Assembly: GCA_021521415.1 (NCBI GenBank)
Contig: JAIQDT010000026.1
Location: 5,545,001-5,609,000 of the forward strand
From: Bidens hawaiensis
Taxonomy: Eukaryota; Streptophyta; Magnoliopsida; Asterales; Asteraceae
Direction of reading: 5' to 3'
Length of the DNA stretch: 64,000 nt
The notes beneath the pieces are model-generated. The model worked only from the letters and a program-made list of their open reading frames with translations, did not search any database and had not been told where the DNA came from. Both the position numbers and the translations under genes were made by a program. This document shows, one piece after another, positions 45,737-57,690 of the stretch. Each line of letters starts with the position of its first letter. The first letter of the stretch is position 1.

Positions 45737-48445
45737 ATGGCTGCTCAGAATGCGTCTTACTATGCATTAGCGTCTCAGAACGTCTTATTGCAACAAATGC
45801 TAACCATGGACAATGAGATCGGAAGTCATAACAAATGTTCCAAGTTGTTAAAACTGTCGGATTTTGCTCATTGGGAACCGAGGTTCCATGCTCACTTGGG
45901 ATCCGTGCATCCTAGTAGTGTCCGGTTTCTCGACGATGTATATTCAGCACCATTGATTGGTAATAACAATGCGGGATGGACTCCGAAACCATTTAAAGAA
46001 TATGAGACTCAAGAGCTTAAGGATTTTGAAAGTGAAACAAAAGCATACTCAACTCTTACCATGGCTTTACCAGAACACATTTTTCATCAATACAGTACTA
46101 TCAAAGTCTGTGCTTCGTTGTTCACAACGTTGAAAACGAGAGTTTGGGAAACACTCTTGAAAGCAAAAAGACTCTTGTAAAATTTCAATTTCGAAATTTT
46201 ATTTTGATGAAAAATGAAACGGTGGAAGAGATGATTAACCGTTTTAGCCATCTGATTGTTGAGATGTCTAGTGTCGATCTTGAGCCAACAGAACAAGATA
46301 AGATCGATACTCTGAAAAATGCTCTATCTTCTTCTTATTCGACTTTCTTGTTCGTGTTAAAAGAGAACGGTTTCTTTCAGAACTCTGAACTTATAGCTGT
46401 GCAATTCATAAACAAGATTGAAGAAAGGGAATTTGATATCAAATGTCAAAATACGTTTAAGGAGAATCAAAACCATCAGTCTTCAACCCAAAACCCTTTA
46501 CTTTATGGAGATGCATTGCCAGCAAATAATGCTTCAAGTTCAGTGCCAATCAATGCGTTCTTTGCTCAATCCCAAGAGGATTCTAATGTGAACAGTCCAC
46601 CTAATGTATGTTTTATGGCTAGTGGTGCGACTACAAACTCAAATGCTCATGCATCAAGCTTGCCTAAGGTAAATCTGCAAGAAGCTGAACAACAGTTCGC
46701 TTTTGTGTGTGCGTTCATGACTTCTTATGAACAGCTGGTTGGAAGCAAGATCGCTACGAGCGACCTCACAGATGAAGATTATGATCAAATCGACCCGGAC
46801 GATCTTGAGCTGATGGATTTAAAATGGAACATGGCTATGATCGTTCGTAAAGTCAAAAGGTTTATGCAATGAACGGGAAAAGATCTTCCTACGTTGAACA
46901 AAAGGGTCGAGTTTGGTAAGCTGAAGGGTAAATGTTATAATTGCGGGGAATTTGGCCATTTTGCCAAAGAATGTGACAAGCTAAGGAAAGACTATTCTTC
47001 AAGAAAGAATTCATCTGGTGGGGATAAGAGTAAATCTGCTGTATCTGGTGATCAAGAAAAATCTTCTGCTATTCAAGCTTTAGTGGTCCATGAAGTAGTT
47101 GATTGGTATCAATGTTTGTTGGGAAATCAAGCAAACATGGCTATTGTTGAACCAGTGGAGAAATTTGAAGATGCCAGCAGTGATAATGTATCAGAGGGAA
47201 GTGATTCGTCTGACTCTAAGACTGACACTAATCAAAGTCTGTCGTCTCAAACTGAATCAATCTTTGTGAAAGTTGAATCTTATGCTTGTATGGCTAAGAT
47301 TGATGTGGTATGTCACAAATCTCAATCTAATGTATCTGAACATTCATCAAAAGTGAATGATTGTGCTTAATGTGCTGTATTAAAGGCCAAACTTGAAACA
47401 ACATTAACTCAGAACAATACACTCACAAAAGATCACTTTATGATCAATGAATGCTACAAACAGAAGACAAAATTTCTGTGTGAACCTGACGATTTTGAAC
47501 AAGCTGTGTATGGTTCAAAGACTTCGGGTGTTTCTTCAAACACATCAAACGTTCCTAAGGAAAATCCTAAAATAATTCCTAAGGAAAAATCTAATGTATC
47601 TCAATCAGACTAGCCTTCGGTGTTTGATGAAGAGTTGATGCAATTCGTTAATCCTCACCTGAAATCATCAAATGGAAAAGTTTTTAAATTAAAGGGTTTA
47701 TCAAAAGTGTTTTCTGACCAAGAAGTTCCTTTGAATCTTCTTAAACCTGAAATGATTGAAAGTGTATTTCAGGATGACACTTCACAAATGACTGAACTTA
47801 AACCAAAATTTTATCAATCAAAAATTGTTCAAGAAAAACCAAAAACTAATGTTTTTAAACCTATCACATTCATAAAATCGTCAGGTTTGGAAAATTCTTC
47901 GAATTTAACAAATCTTGAATTCTATAAGAAAAGAAAGGGTTTAAAACACGAAACACCGAAGAAAGTTACATTTGAGAAACCCAAAGATGATATTCATAAA
48001 TCTTTGCTATCAAAGACTACATGTGCTTTGCCACAAAACACTTTGGACTCTCGATTATGTTTCAAATGTGGTGAACCGGGTCATGTTTCCAAAAAGTGCA
48101 AAGCAAAGATTGATGATATCAAAGACTCATCAACTCGAAAGATTCACTCATTATCAAACTTAAAAGAAAATCAAGTTGATGAGTGTGTTATAATGTATTC
48201 GAATATTAATCCAAAGAAAGTTATTCGGATTGACTCGGATAATGAAGCAACCAAATGTGTTGACCGTGCTCAACCAATTTGTTCAAATGTTGATTCGGGA
48301 AGAATACGTGATGGATACTTAAAGAAGAAAACTAAGAAAACCGTCACATTCTCAAGTCCCGAATGTTAGAGTTAATTTAAATGATTCTCCTAAAGTATCA
48401 AAGGGAGAGCCCAAGACTGAGGCTTGGGCTGCCTTTTTGAACTAA
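45737..48445 (+). pseudogene. Broken copia gag, copia-2
   Basis: Starts at ATG 45737 (MAAQNASYYALASQ) and is colinear with copia-1 gag but without the nested element. First CCHC knuckle near 46930-46975 (CYNCGEFGHFAKEC), second near 48058-48100 (CFKCGEPGHVSKKC). Breaks: a lost base near 46147, TGA at 46870 (CGA in copia-1), TAA near 47368, a deletion of about 490 bp near 47472 removing the coiled-coil part, and TAG at 47611. The empty site for the nested element is near 47648. The region ends at TAA 48443-48445, shared with copia-1. Directly after it come a CTAAT word, a T-rich stretch and TTTGTGCAG. Confidence 0.88.
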
Positions 48446-49212
48446 TCGTTTTACTTGTTTGTGCAGAGTTCATCTGGGTCTGTGTCTAATCACAAATGGA
48501 TATTGGATAGTGGATGTTCTCGGCATATCTCCGGCAACCTGGATCTTCTGAATAACGTCAAAGATATTTAAGGGGGTTATGTTGCGTTTGCTGGTAACCA
48601 GGGTGGAATGATTACGAAAGAGGGAGAAGTTTCAAACGGGAAAGTGACGTTTGAGAAGGTTAATTATTGTGAAAAGGTGGATCATAATCTGTTGAGCGTG
48701 TCACAGATTTATGATAAGAAATTTACCACTATTTTCACCGACAAGGAATGTGTCATCCTTCAACCGGGATGCACGATTCCAGAAGACATGGTTGTCATGC
48801 GATCACCTCGATCAAATGATATTTATATACTTGACATGAGTTATGATATACCGGTTTCACCCTCAGCTACTTGCTTCGTGTCAAAAGCTACTGAAAAAGA
48901 TTCTATTCTTTGGCATAGACGCATGGGACACATCCACTTACGAAAGATGAACTTTCTAATGTCAAATGATTTAGTGGATGGTGTGTCACTCAAGAATTTC
49001 AAGTTCAATGATCACTGCGTCGCGTGCAAGAAGGGGAAACAAAAGAAGAAATCACATCCAAGCAAGTCACTAAACACTATTGTTACTCCTCTGGAACGAC
49101 TTCATATGGATCTCTTTGGTCCGGTGAACCGTGCTAGTATTGCTGGATATTTTTACTGTTTAGTAGTAACGAATGATTTCTCACGCTACTCATGGGTGTT
49201 ATTTATGGGATT
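48446..49212 (+). pseudogene. Copia-2 pol, first part (protease and integrase start)
   Basis: WILDSGCSRHISG protease motif near 48500, one stop (TAA near 48569), zinc motif HRRMGH...CVAC near 48915-49030, integrase MDLFGPVNR near 49108 and DDFSRYSWVLFMG-like end near 49205. The reading frame then runs straight into gypsy gag (YDQREKL...), making a chimeric frame to 49324 that is an accident of the deletion. Confidence 0.9.
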
Positions 49213-49660
49213 GTATGATCAGAGGGAGAAGTTAGCGCCGCCCGAGAATAGGAAGACATGGAACTCAAATTCGTACGACAAGCGGCCCGGGGAAGCAAAT
49301 TTAATCCGTTTGAGAAAAGGGTAAAAGCTGAGACTTTTGAGTTTAAAAGGAGTGTGGAGTTCGGTAATTGCAAGAAGTGCGGGAAGCCGCACAAGGGGGA
49401 ATGAAGGATTGGTTCTGGCACTTGTTTTCGTTGTGATAAGGTAGGATACCCTCATTTCGAGTGTCCGACATTGACCTGTTTCCGCTGTAAGGGTTCGGGT
49501 CACTTGGCATCAAACTGTCCTTCCAGTAAGGCGGGGGGGGGGGGGGGGTCCGGGCAGGGGACTTCCTCGAGGGGAAAGATGGATGAGAAGCCGAAGGCCA
49601 GGGCGAGGGCTTTCAACATCTCCAAGAAGGAAGCAAAAGAGGATGCGGATGTCGTTTCAG
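49213..49660 (+). pseudogene. Gypsy-2 gag, C-terminal part
   Basis: Contains the two CCHC-type knuckles (CFRCDKVGYPHFEC near 49425; CFRCKGSGHLASNC near 49478), a G-run at about 49532-49548 and the end DADVVSG. TGA near 49403 interrupts it. Confidence 0.85.
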
Positions 49661-49764
49661 GTACTTTTCCTTATTTAGCTTTCATTCCACCGTTATAATT
49701 TCTTATTCCTTTGAAATCGTATGTGTTGATCGTGTAGCTAAGCAGTAGTATAATATTGTCCTAG
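49661..49764 (+). other. Intron-like insertion at the gag-protease boundary (gypsy-2)
   Basis: 104 bp from GTACTTTTCC after TTTCAG to CCTAG before GTACCTTTC. If unspliced, gag ends at TAA about 49696. If removed, gag and protease join in the same frame. It matches 41645-41749 in gypsy-3 nearly base for base. Confidence 0.6.
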
Positions 49765-52700
49765 GTACCTTTCTACTTGATGAATTACAGGCGTCAGTCT
49801 TATTTGATTCTGGCGCCAGTAGAAGTTTTGTGTCTACCGCTTTTTGTTCCTCGTTGAACAAATCACCCGAGCGCGTAGTCGATGTGTTTGAGGTTAAGGT
49901 CGCCATAGGAAAATCCGTGTCCGTGTCTAGGGATATTTAGGGTTGTTCCATTGAGTTGTCTGGGTATAGATTTTCGGTGCGGTTGTATTTGATGCCACTT
50001 TGCTGCTTTGACGTGGTGCTCGGGATGGATTGGCTCGCGAATGTTGATGGGCAGATCATTTGTGGTCAGAAAATCGTTCGTCTAAGGGCCCCGGATGGGA
50101 CTCCAATTACGGTCTTCGGTGATCAGAATGTTGCGACGCCACATATTATATCCATGCTTAAGGCGGGAAAGTTGATGCAGCGGGGGTGCGGGGCGTTTCT
50201 GGCGTATGCTATGAATGTGAATACCGAGGTGGCTACCATCGGTGATGTTCCTATTGTTCGAGATTTCTCGGATGTATTTCAAGATGATTTGTCAGATGTG
50301 CCGTCGGATCGCGAGGTCGAGTTCCAGATAGACCTTGTACCGGGCGCCAAACCCGTTGCCCGAGCTCCCTACCGCCTAGCGCCGAATGAAATGAAGGAGC
50401 TTATGGCTCAGTTGGAAGACTTGCTCGATAAGGGCTTTATTCGACCGAGTATCTAACCTTGGGGTGCCCCGGTCCTGTTCGTTAAAAAGAAGGACGGTAG
50501 CATGCGGATGTGCATTGACTATCGTGAATTAAACAAGCTCACTGTCAAAAATCGGTACCCTCTCCCAATGATCGACGATTTATTTGATCAGCTCCAAGGA
50601 GCTAGTTGGTTCTCGAAGATCGACCTTAGGTCCGGGTATCATCAGCTGAAGATTCGGGAGGAAGATATTCCTAAGACTGCCTTCCGCACTCGTTATGGAC
50701 ATTACGAATTTCTGGTGATGTCTTTCTGTTTGACCAACGCACCGGCTGCGTTCATGGATCTTATGAACCGGGTGTGTAGACCGATACTCGATCGCTTGGT
50801 TATTGTGTTCATCGATGACATTCTTGGGTACTCTAAAAGTGAATCCGATCACGCCGGTCATCTCAGGGAAGTGTTGGAGGCTCTGCGAAAGAACAAATTG
50901 TATGCGAAATTTTCTAAGTGTTCCTTCTGGTTACGTGAGGTTCAATTCTTGGGCCATGTTATTAACCTGAGTGGTATTCTGGTTGACCCTGCAAAGGTGG
51001 AAGCCGTGAATGAATGGGAGTCTCCTAAGTCTCCAACCGAAATCCGTAGTTTTTTGGGTTTGGCGAGGTATTACCGTCGCTTTATTCCCGATTTTTCAAA
51101 AATTGCTTCTTCACTGACCAAGCTGACTAAGAAGAGTGTTAAGTTCATTTGGGGTAAGGAACAGGAGGAGGCTTTTCTTGAGTTGAAGAACAGATTAACG
51201 CATGCCCCGATCTTAGCTTTACCTGATGGCACCGATGATTTGGTGGTCTATTCTGATGCCTCTTATCAGGGGCTTGGGTGTGTTTTGATGCAGCGAGGTC
51301 GAGTAATCGCTTATGCCTCACGGCAATTAAAGCCTCACGAGGAGAATTATCCTACCCACGATTTAGAACTGGCAGCGGTTGTGTTTGCGCTTAAGTTGTG
51401 GAGGCACTATTTGTACGGTGTTCCTTGCACTATTTACACCGATCATAGTATTTCTTCGAGCAAAAGGAACTGAATATGCGACAGCGTCGATGGTTGGAAT
51501 TGATTAAGGACTACGACTTGGAGATCCTGTACCATCCGGGTAAGGCTAACGTGGTGGCCGACGTGTTAAGCCGGAAGGAGAGACCAAAACCTATTCGTGT
51601 GAAATCCTACCAGCTTATTCTCAAACCCGACATTTTGAAACAAATAGCCAACGTCCAGAATGAAGCGTTGCAGGTGGAATGGATTATGTCAGAGCGTATC
51701 TAGGGTCAGGAAAAGTTGTTGGAAGACGTCGGTGATGGGGTGAAGTATAAAGATGGGCGTTTATGGGTGCCGAGGTATGGAGGTTTCAGAAGTAGAATTT
51801 TAGATGAGGCGCACCAGTCGCGCTATTCCATTCATCCGGGCGCGACCAAGATGTACCAAGACTTGAAAAAGAATTATTGGTGGCATGCGATGAATTTTGA
51901 GGTGGCTCAGTATGTAAGTAAGTGTTTGACATGTCTGCAAGTTTAGGCCGAGCATCAGAAGCCGTTTGGGAAACTTCAGCCATTGTAAATACCTGAATGG
52001 AAATGGGAGCATCTTACCATGGATTTCGTGACTAAACTGCCTCGTACTCCTAGGGGTAATTACGACACCATTTGGGTAATCATGGACAGACTGACCAAGA
52101 GCGCTCACTTCTTGCCGATTCGAGTGACTTTTAATTCTGAGCAGCTGGTCGATGTGTTTATTCGTGAGATCGTCTCTAGGCACGGGGTTCCGGTATCTAT
52201 TGTTTCAGATAGGGATACGCGTTTCACCTCCAGATTTGGAAAATGTTTCACGAGGAGATGGGCACCAAACTCCTCATCAGTACTTCTTATCACCCGCAGA
52301 CGGATGGTCAGTCCGAGAGGACCAGTCAGACTCTCGAGGATATGTTGCGGGTTTGTGTTATCGATTTTGGTGGTAGTTGGGACCGTCACTTACCGTTGGT
52401 AGAGTTCTCGTATAATAACAGTTATCACGCCACGATTGGGATGCCACCGTTTGAGATGTTGTATGGTAGGAGGTGCAGGACTCCAGTCTGTTGGGGTTCT
52501 ATTGGTCAGAAGCAGTTGGGTAGTTTGGAGGTGGTCGAGGCTACGACTGAGAAACTCGACAAGATTAAAGCATTTATGAAGGCCGCGCGGGATCGTCAGA
52601 AGTCTTATGCAGATAAAAGGCGAAGGCCTATTGTGTTTGAGGCCGGGGATCGGGTTATGTTAAAAGTTTCTCCCTGGAAGGGCATTATTCGTTTTCGTAA

Positions 52701-53109
52701 GAGGGGGAAGCTCAGCCCGAGGTTTATTGGCCCGTTTTGTGTATTGGCCCGAGTTGGTGAGGTAGCATATAAGCTGGAATTGCCCGAGGAGCTCGCGGGG
52801 ATTCATCCTACTTTTCACGAGTCACACCTGAGGAAATGCTTAGCGGATGAAGATGCCCATGTGCCTCTCGATGATATTGAACTCGATAGTAAGCTGAACT
52901 ACGTTGAACAACCGATTGCTATTCTTGACCGTAAGGAGAGGCGTTTGAGAAATAAGGTGGTTAGACAAGTGAAGGTGCAGTGGAAACATCGTAGGGGTTC
53001 TGAGGCCACTTGGGAGTCCGAAGACGAAATGATGAAGCATTATCCGCAGTTGTTCCTGTCGCATCGGGATTCGGGGACGAATCCCATTGTAAGGGGGGTG
53101 GACTTGTAA
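49765..53109 (+). pseudogene. Gypsy-2 pol with chromodomain (few breaks)
   Basis: The best preserved pol in the window. Protease FDSGAS near 49807 and TAG near 49938 (shared with gypsy-3); RT with FIDD at 50808-50819; RNase [12 protein letters not shown] near 51252; integrase zinc region HPGATKMYQ...CLTCLQ (about 51830-51945); core MDFVTKLP near 52019, IVSDRDTRF near 52199, [12 protein letters not shown] near 52290; C-terminal GPF/Y-like RFIGPF near 52720; chromodomain at 52900-53055 with ATWESEDEM. A chromodomain directs integration to marked chromatin in chromoviruses; this one resembles the Tekay/Del type. Breaks: TAA 50454, frameshifts near 51450 and 52235, TAG near 51704, TAG 51944, TAA near 51987. 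Confidence 0.93.
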
Positions 53110-55136
53110 CACCCGTTAATTCCGGTTTCAAGAATTAAAGCTTGTAGAGTATGTATAACTCTCTGGACTTAACCAACGTTTCTCGGAAGCCTTTACGTTA
53201 TCCCAGTACGTTAAAGAACCTGACTATTCCTTCCATTTTGCCTTACACTTCAATCTGGAGGGACTAGAGTGTAATATCTTATGTTATAACAAAAACGAAC
53301 CCTAGCCCCCCTCTATAGCTGCGATCGGCAGGAAGAAGGGAGCCAAGGCCAACGATTTTTTTTTCCAGCCAATTCTAAGCCTTAGAACTTCAATTCAAGG
53401 TATGTACTACGATTACCTAAGTCTCTTTCACGTTAATTGGTCCTCATATTGCGCGTATTGATCGAAAAACGTTGTGTTGTAGGCTAACCGGGTGGCTGCC
53501 CAATTGAGCTTTTCCAGGGCTGTTTCGAGTGAGGTTTTTGCATCAACATCCCACTAGGTATGACATGTACATCATATTATAATTTCATGGCCAATGGAGG
53601 TGTTTAGGTCGGTCAATCGATTTTAGTTCGAAAACTAGGGTTTATCGGGTGTAGAATTGCAAAATGTTGAGTTTGATGCGTTAATTGATCGGGTGACCGA
53701 CCGAATCAGTTTGTACAGCCCTAGGGGGGTTTAAGGGCTGTGGAAAAATTATTTTGTTGATGCTCGGGGCTGTTGGGGTTAGTGCTTCGTCAATCGAGCC
53801 GGCGGTGCACGAATTTTCTTTTAAACGTTAAAGTAAGAGTTGTAATAAGAAACCGTCAACCCTATCAACTCGGGTGCCATAATCTTGATGAATGAAAAGA
53901 TTTAAAATGGAATTTGGTCCATTCGGGGCTGATTCGTTAATAAATGGTTTTAAGGTTTATTGCACACGCATTCGACCCGATTTGACTATCTTTGGGCCTT
54001 GGGCCAAGTTGTTGGGCCTTGGGCCAAGTGTTGGGCCTTGGGCCAAGTTGCTGGGCCTTGGGCCAAGTGCTGGGCCTTGGGCCAAGTTGTTGGGCGTTGG
54101 GCCAAGTGTTGGGCCTTGGGCCAAGTTGATGGGCCTTGGGCCAAGTGTTGGGCTTGAACGGCCCATTAGGCAAGAGTGTTCTTACGGTCTAGTCTAGTAA
54201 CGTGTTGTGTATAATTTACAGGCCCTTGCTTGTGATCATGCACTTAGGAATTTCCTAGCTCGTTGCAGGTGTTCGTTTGATTTCAGGTGAGTTCATGATG
54301 CCCCTTTTTAACTCTTTTTAACTTTTGGGCTAGCATGCACACCTAAGTGTTTTCCTACTGAATTAAATGTTTTAAACGATTTATATAGGCTTGCTAGCAT
54401 ATGGTAGGCCTTGGGATGTTAAATATATATATATATATATGTATATACATTATTGCTTGGCCTATATCTGGCGTTGTTGTAGTCGTTTCGACTACTGATG
54501 TTGGGTATGCCTACTTTGTGTTTGCATGCACTGATGTTACGTGTTTGGGTTGTACGTTTGCTCGACCCTGATGTTATACATGGATGATATATATATATAT
54601 ATATACTGTGATATATATAGAGATGTAATTGAAAGGATGTTTACATATACATTTTGTATATGTATGTATGAGGATGTTTAGTTCTCAGTAATGAGGATTT
54701 GAAGGATGTACCCCTTTTACTTTTTTAAAACTTTTGGTTTGACTATCTTAACTATTACTACAGATGTTATTTACTTAAAACTTGAACTCACTCAGCTCAA
54801 GCTGACTTTGTGTGCATGTTAGTGTGAGTTTCAGGTTAAGAAGAGGATGCCTTATCGCTTGGACGTGCACGAAGCTACTTGGACGGCGAAGGGCATACGG
54901 GAACCGAAGTTTTACTATTAAACATTTATTCTTAAAAGTTTTTATTTAAAGATAACTATGTTGATTTTGGGGAAAATTCCCGGTTTTGGGATCTTATTTT
55001 ATTATTTATGTTTTCCGCTGAATTATACTATGGGATGTTTGTTTTAATGGAAGAAACCATTTTCAAGTTTAATTATTTTCTTAAGTGTTTTGTATGATTA
55101 CCAACTGTGGGGTTCCCGGGGTTTCGGGGCCTTACA
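53105..55136 (+). repeat. 3' LTR of gypsy-2
   Basis: TGTAACACCCG to GGGGCCTTACA, 2,032 bp, preceded by the purine tract TAAGGGGGGTGGACT (53090-53104). The pol stop overlaps its first bases. Confidence 0.95.
53992..54150 (+). repeat. TTGGGCC minisatellite in gypsy-2 LTR (eight units)
   Basis: Alternating 20 bp (ending AAGTTG) and 19 bp (ending AAGTG) units give a 39 bp higher-order period. Gypsy-3 has about five units with less regular alternation and the solo LTR essentially one. Confidence 0.95.
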
Positions 55137-55667
55137 AATCGAGTCTCCGAGTGACTCACCTGGCGGCAGTAAAGCACATCTTACATTATTTGAGGGGAAA
55201 TCCAAACATCGGGTTATGGTACCCCAAACACGATAAGTTTGATCTCACCGCTTTTATTGATTCGGACTACGGAGGATGCAAAATCAACTTCAAGTCTACA
55301 TCAGCGGGATGTCAATTCTTAGGAAACTATCTTGTTTCCTGGCAGTGTAAGAAGCAGACAACGGTCTCAACTTCAACAGCCGAAGCGGAGTATGTGGCGG
55401 CCTCGAGTTGCTGCTCACAGGTTCTTTGGATCCAGCAACACTTGCGGGATTACGGTTTGAAGTTTCTTACTACTCCCATTTATATTGATAATCCGTTGTC
55501 ACTTTATACGTGATTGTTTTGAAAAGAAATTAATATCAATTGATAAAATTCATACGGATTTTCAAAAGGCTGACCTTTATACTAAGGCATTTGACAAAAC
55601 ACGTTTTCAATATCTGCTAGGTATAAATGGTTTAAAAACTTTAAAAGAAATTCAAAAGTTTGGTTAA
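55137..55667 (+). pseudogene. Copia-2 pol, last part (RNase H)
   Basis: RNase H C-terminal half: SDYGGCKINFKST near 55265 and TVSTSTAEAEYVAASSCCSQVLWIQQHL near 55360-55440, then a small deletion near 55495 and the terminal DCFEKKLISIDKIHTDFQKADLYTKAF ending at TAA 55665. Colinear with 11230-11823 of copia-1. Confidence 0.92.
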
Positions 55668-55879
55668 ATCATTTTATTTTTTTTGTTTTGTTTCGATTTT
55701 TGTTGTTTTTAGGGGGAGAAATATAAAATCCAAAAATATTGTGGTTTCTGTTTGTACAGAGAAAATTTAAAAAATCCAAAAACAATCAAATATTGAAAAA
55801 AAATATATACAAAAACAGTGAAAAATGCTACTCAAAATGAGTTTTGAAGAAAAAAGGGAAAATGATAGTACATTGACGG

Positions 55880-56545
55880 GATTGATCTAGTACATGGATA
55901 AACTAGATTAAAAATTACCGTAAGGCCAGCAATATGATATGTAAAGATAGACTTGACAGACTATATAGGAACTGATAAGATATAAAGATAATAAATGCCG
56001 AACCTAGTGGAATTACATCTTGAAAGATTGATACTATATCTGATTTATAGAAGTCAAAAGTCAAAATGATTACTGTGTGTGCATACTTTCATTTTTGAAG
56101 AAAATTCTGCTTTGTTTTTATTTTATTTTGCAAAGAAATTCAACTTTATTTTTTCTTTATTTTTATTCAAATATTGGATCCTCTCCTGCGCGATAAGATT
56201 ATCTGACCTGAGGATTGTATTCAGCTTTATTTTACTTGGTGTTTCGTATAAAATCTTGGACTTTTTTCGCGGGATAATACGGTATTATCCGAATTGAGAA
56301 TTAAGATTTTATGCAATTTTAGCTTATTTTTATCTTTTCATTTTGTTGAAATGGAACCTCATTTGCGTGTAGTCATACCGACCTTAAGGGAAAATTTTAA
56401 CCTTCTGCTTTATTTTTCTTTTATTATTTTTGCATGAGTCACAGTTAATCAAAATTTGGAAAATCAAAAGAAAACCGTACATGTGATATTCACTGTATAA
56501 GAGATAGAAATGTTATATCTGATTGATGGGGTCCACATATGGTAT
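55880..56545. repeat. Dispersed repeat, inverted copy of 970-1650
   Basis: Follows copia-2 3' sequence without a visible joint. It matches 970-1650 in reverse orientation. No coding potential recognised; 56546-56884 likewise holds nothing I can name. Confidence 0.55.
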
Positions 56546-56884
56546 CTTCCTCGGCTCCGGTGATGTGAGAAGGGGTGTAGATACTGATGTGACAACAAGA
56601 TTGATGTGCTCCTCGCCCGAGGAAAATGTTGTAGATGATGTTGACATACCTGTAATGAGTTGAAACGTTTATGTACGTGTGTACCTCAAGCATAAATAAA
56701 TCTGTATACTATGCAGTATTATAAGTGTGAAACTAATGCAGTGCAATTACGAGGTGTATACATATGTAGTGCATGCATGAATGAAATGTATGTCTGGGTT
56801 TGCAAGTTGTAAAAGCTGACACGAAGCTTTAAGAATAGTTATAGAACGGTTTTAGAAAACAAACCAAGTTCACTATTACCAATG

Positions 56885-57690
56885 GCTCTGATGCCAATCT
56901 GTCACACCCTCAATTTTTGACTAACGGAGTTTTACCGCGAGACGTGTGACATACCAGGATCTAGCCACGTGTCATACTAAACTACCATTTATTAAAGTAA
57001 AACCCTCGTTAATTGTTACTCGTAAGTCAAGAAACATTTTTATAACATGTTGTTGTGTTTGCGAAAGCATAAAAACTAGTAATAGTTCAAAACTGCGAGA
57101 TTACAATTTAGACTCCTAGACACTACAATTCATGTAACCAATCAATCTTGGTTGTAAAATAAAAGCCATACAACCACGACGCAGTCCTACCTCCTGATGT
57201 GCACCTTAGTGACCTGAGAAAGACATGCTAAAAAGTGTCAACATAATGGCTGGTGAGTTCACAGGTTTGTATTGAAAACAAGTTTGTTAACCGAGTAGAT
57301 AATGTAAGAATTGTTTTATCACTTGTTAATTACGCTAGTATTCATGATACAATAGTGTAGTGTCCATTGCGACTGAAGCTGACATGTTTGTTTGTGCCTC
57401 AAGTGTGTTTAGGTCAATGTTACACCCATCGACCTCCAGTCGAGTTTAGCGCAGGTGAGGTTTGTCAAAGCCAGTAATATGTGAAACCCCGGAAAAATTA
57501 GTCTTAAATTGCGGTTAATGTAACAGTGCTTATCCGAATAAAATATTTTAGTAAATAAAATAATGATATTTTATTCCAAAGTCTTCAAAAATACGAGTGT
57601 TATATTTAGTTAATGAAACCAAATCTGCGCGCAACGAACACTGGCGATACCCCGGGAAGTTGAAAAATCCAAAATAGTCGGGAGTGACTT
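56885..57690 (-). repeat. Minus-strand LTR with adjoining primer site
   Basis: GCTCTGATGCCAAT at 56885-56898 is the complement of a variant Met-tRNA primer site (ATTGGCATCAGAGC), followed at 56900 by TGTCACACCCTC, the usual end of a gypsy-type LTR seen from the other side. The right end near 57690 is placed only by where copia remnants begin. The body has no coding potential. Confidence 0.55.

Larger units (their letters stand above)
49213..55136 (+). mobile_element. Ty3/gypsy chromovirus, gypsy-2 (5' truncated)
   Basis: Lacks the 5' LTR and most of gag; begins at the YDQREKL point of gag (gypsy-3 equivalent about 41200) fused to copia-2 integrase. It keeps the gag knuckles, protease, RT, RNase H, integrase, chromodomain, purine tract and full 3' LTR. 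The downstream flank is copia-2 RNase H (AATCGAGTC, compare 11233 in copia-1), so gypsy-2 originally inserted into copia-2 and a later deletion removed its left end together with copia sequence. Confidence 0.92.
44623..55880 (+). mobile_element. Ty1/copia (Sirevirus-type), copia-2, interrupted by gypsy-2
   Basis: A sister copy of copia-1: 5' LTR, primer site, leader, gag and the first part of pol up to 49212, then gypsy-2, then the end of RNase H from 55137 to 55667 and 3' non-coding sequence that stays similar to copia-1 until about 55885. Sequence between integrase and RNase H (about 1.95 kb in copia-1) is missing. No 3' LTR of this family is seen downstream. Confidence 0.9.

Noticed and set aside
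53892..54197. Long open frames on both strands over the TTGGGCC array (also 38744-39061)
   Set aside because: They result from the 19-20 bp repeat being free of stops; the products are simple repeats inside an LTR.
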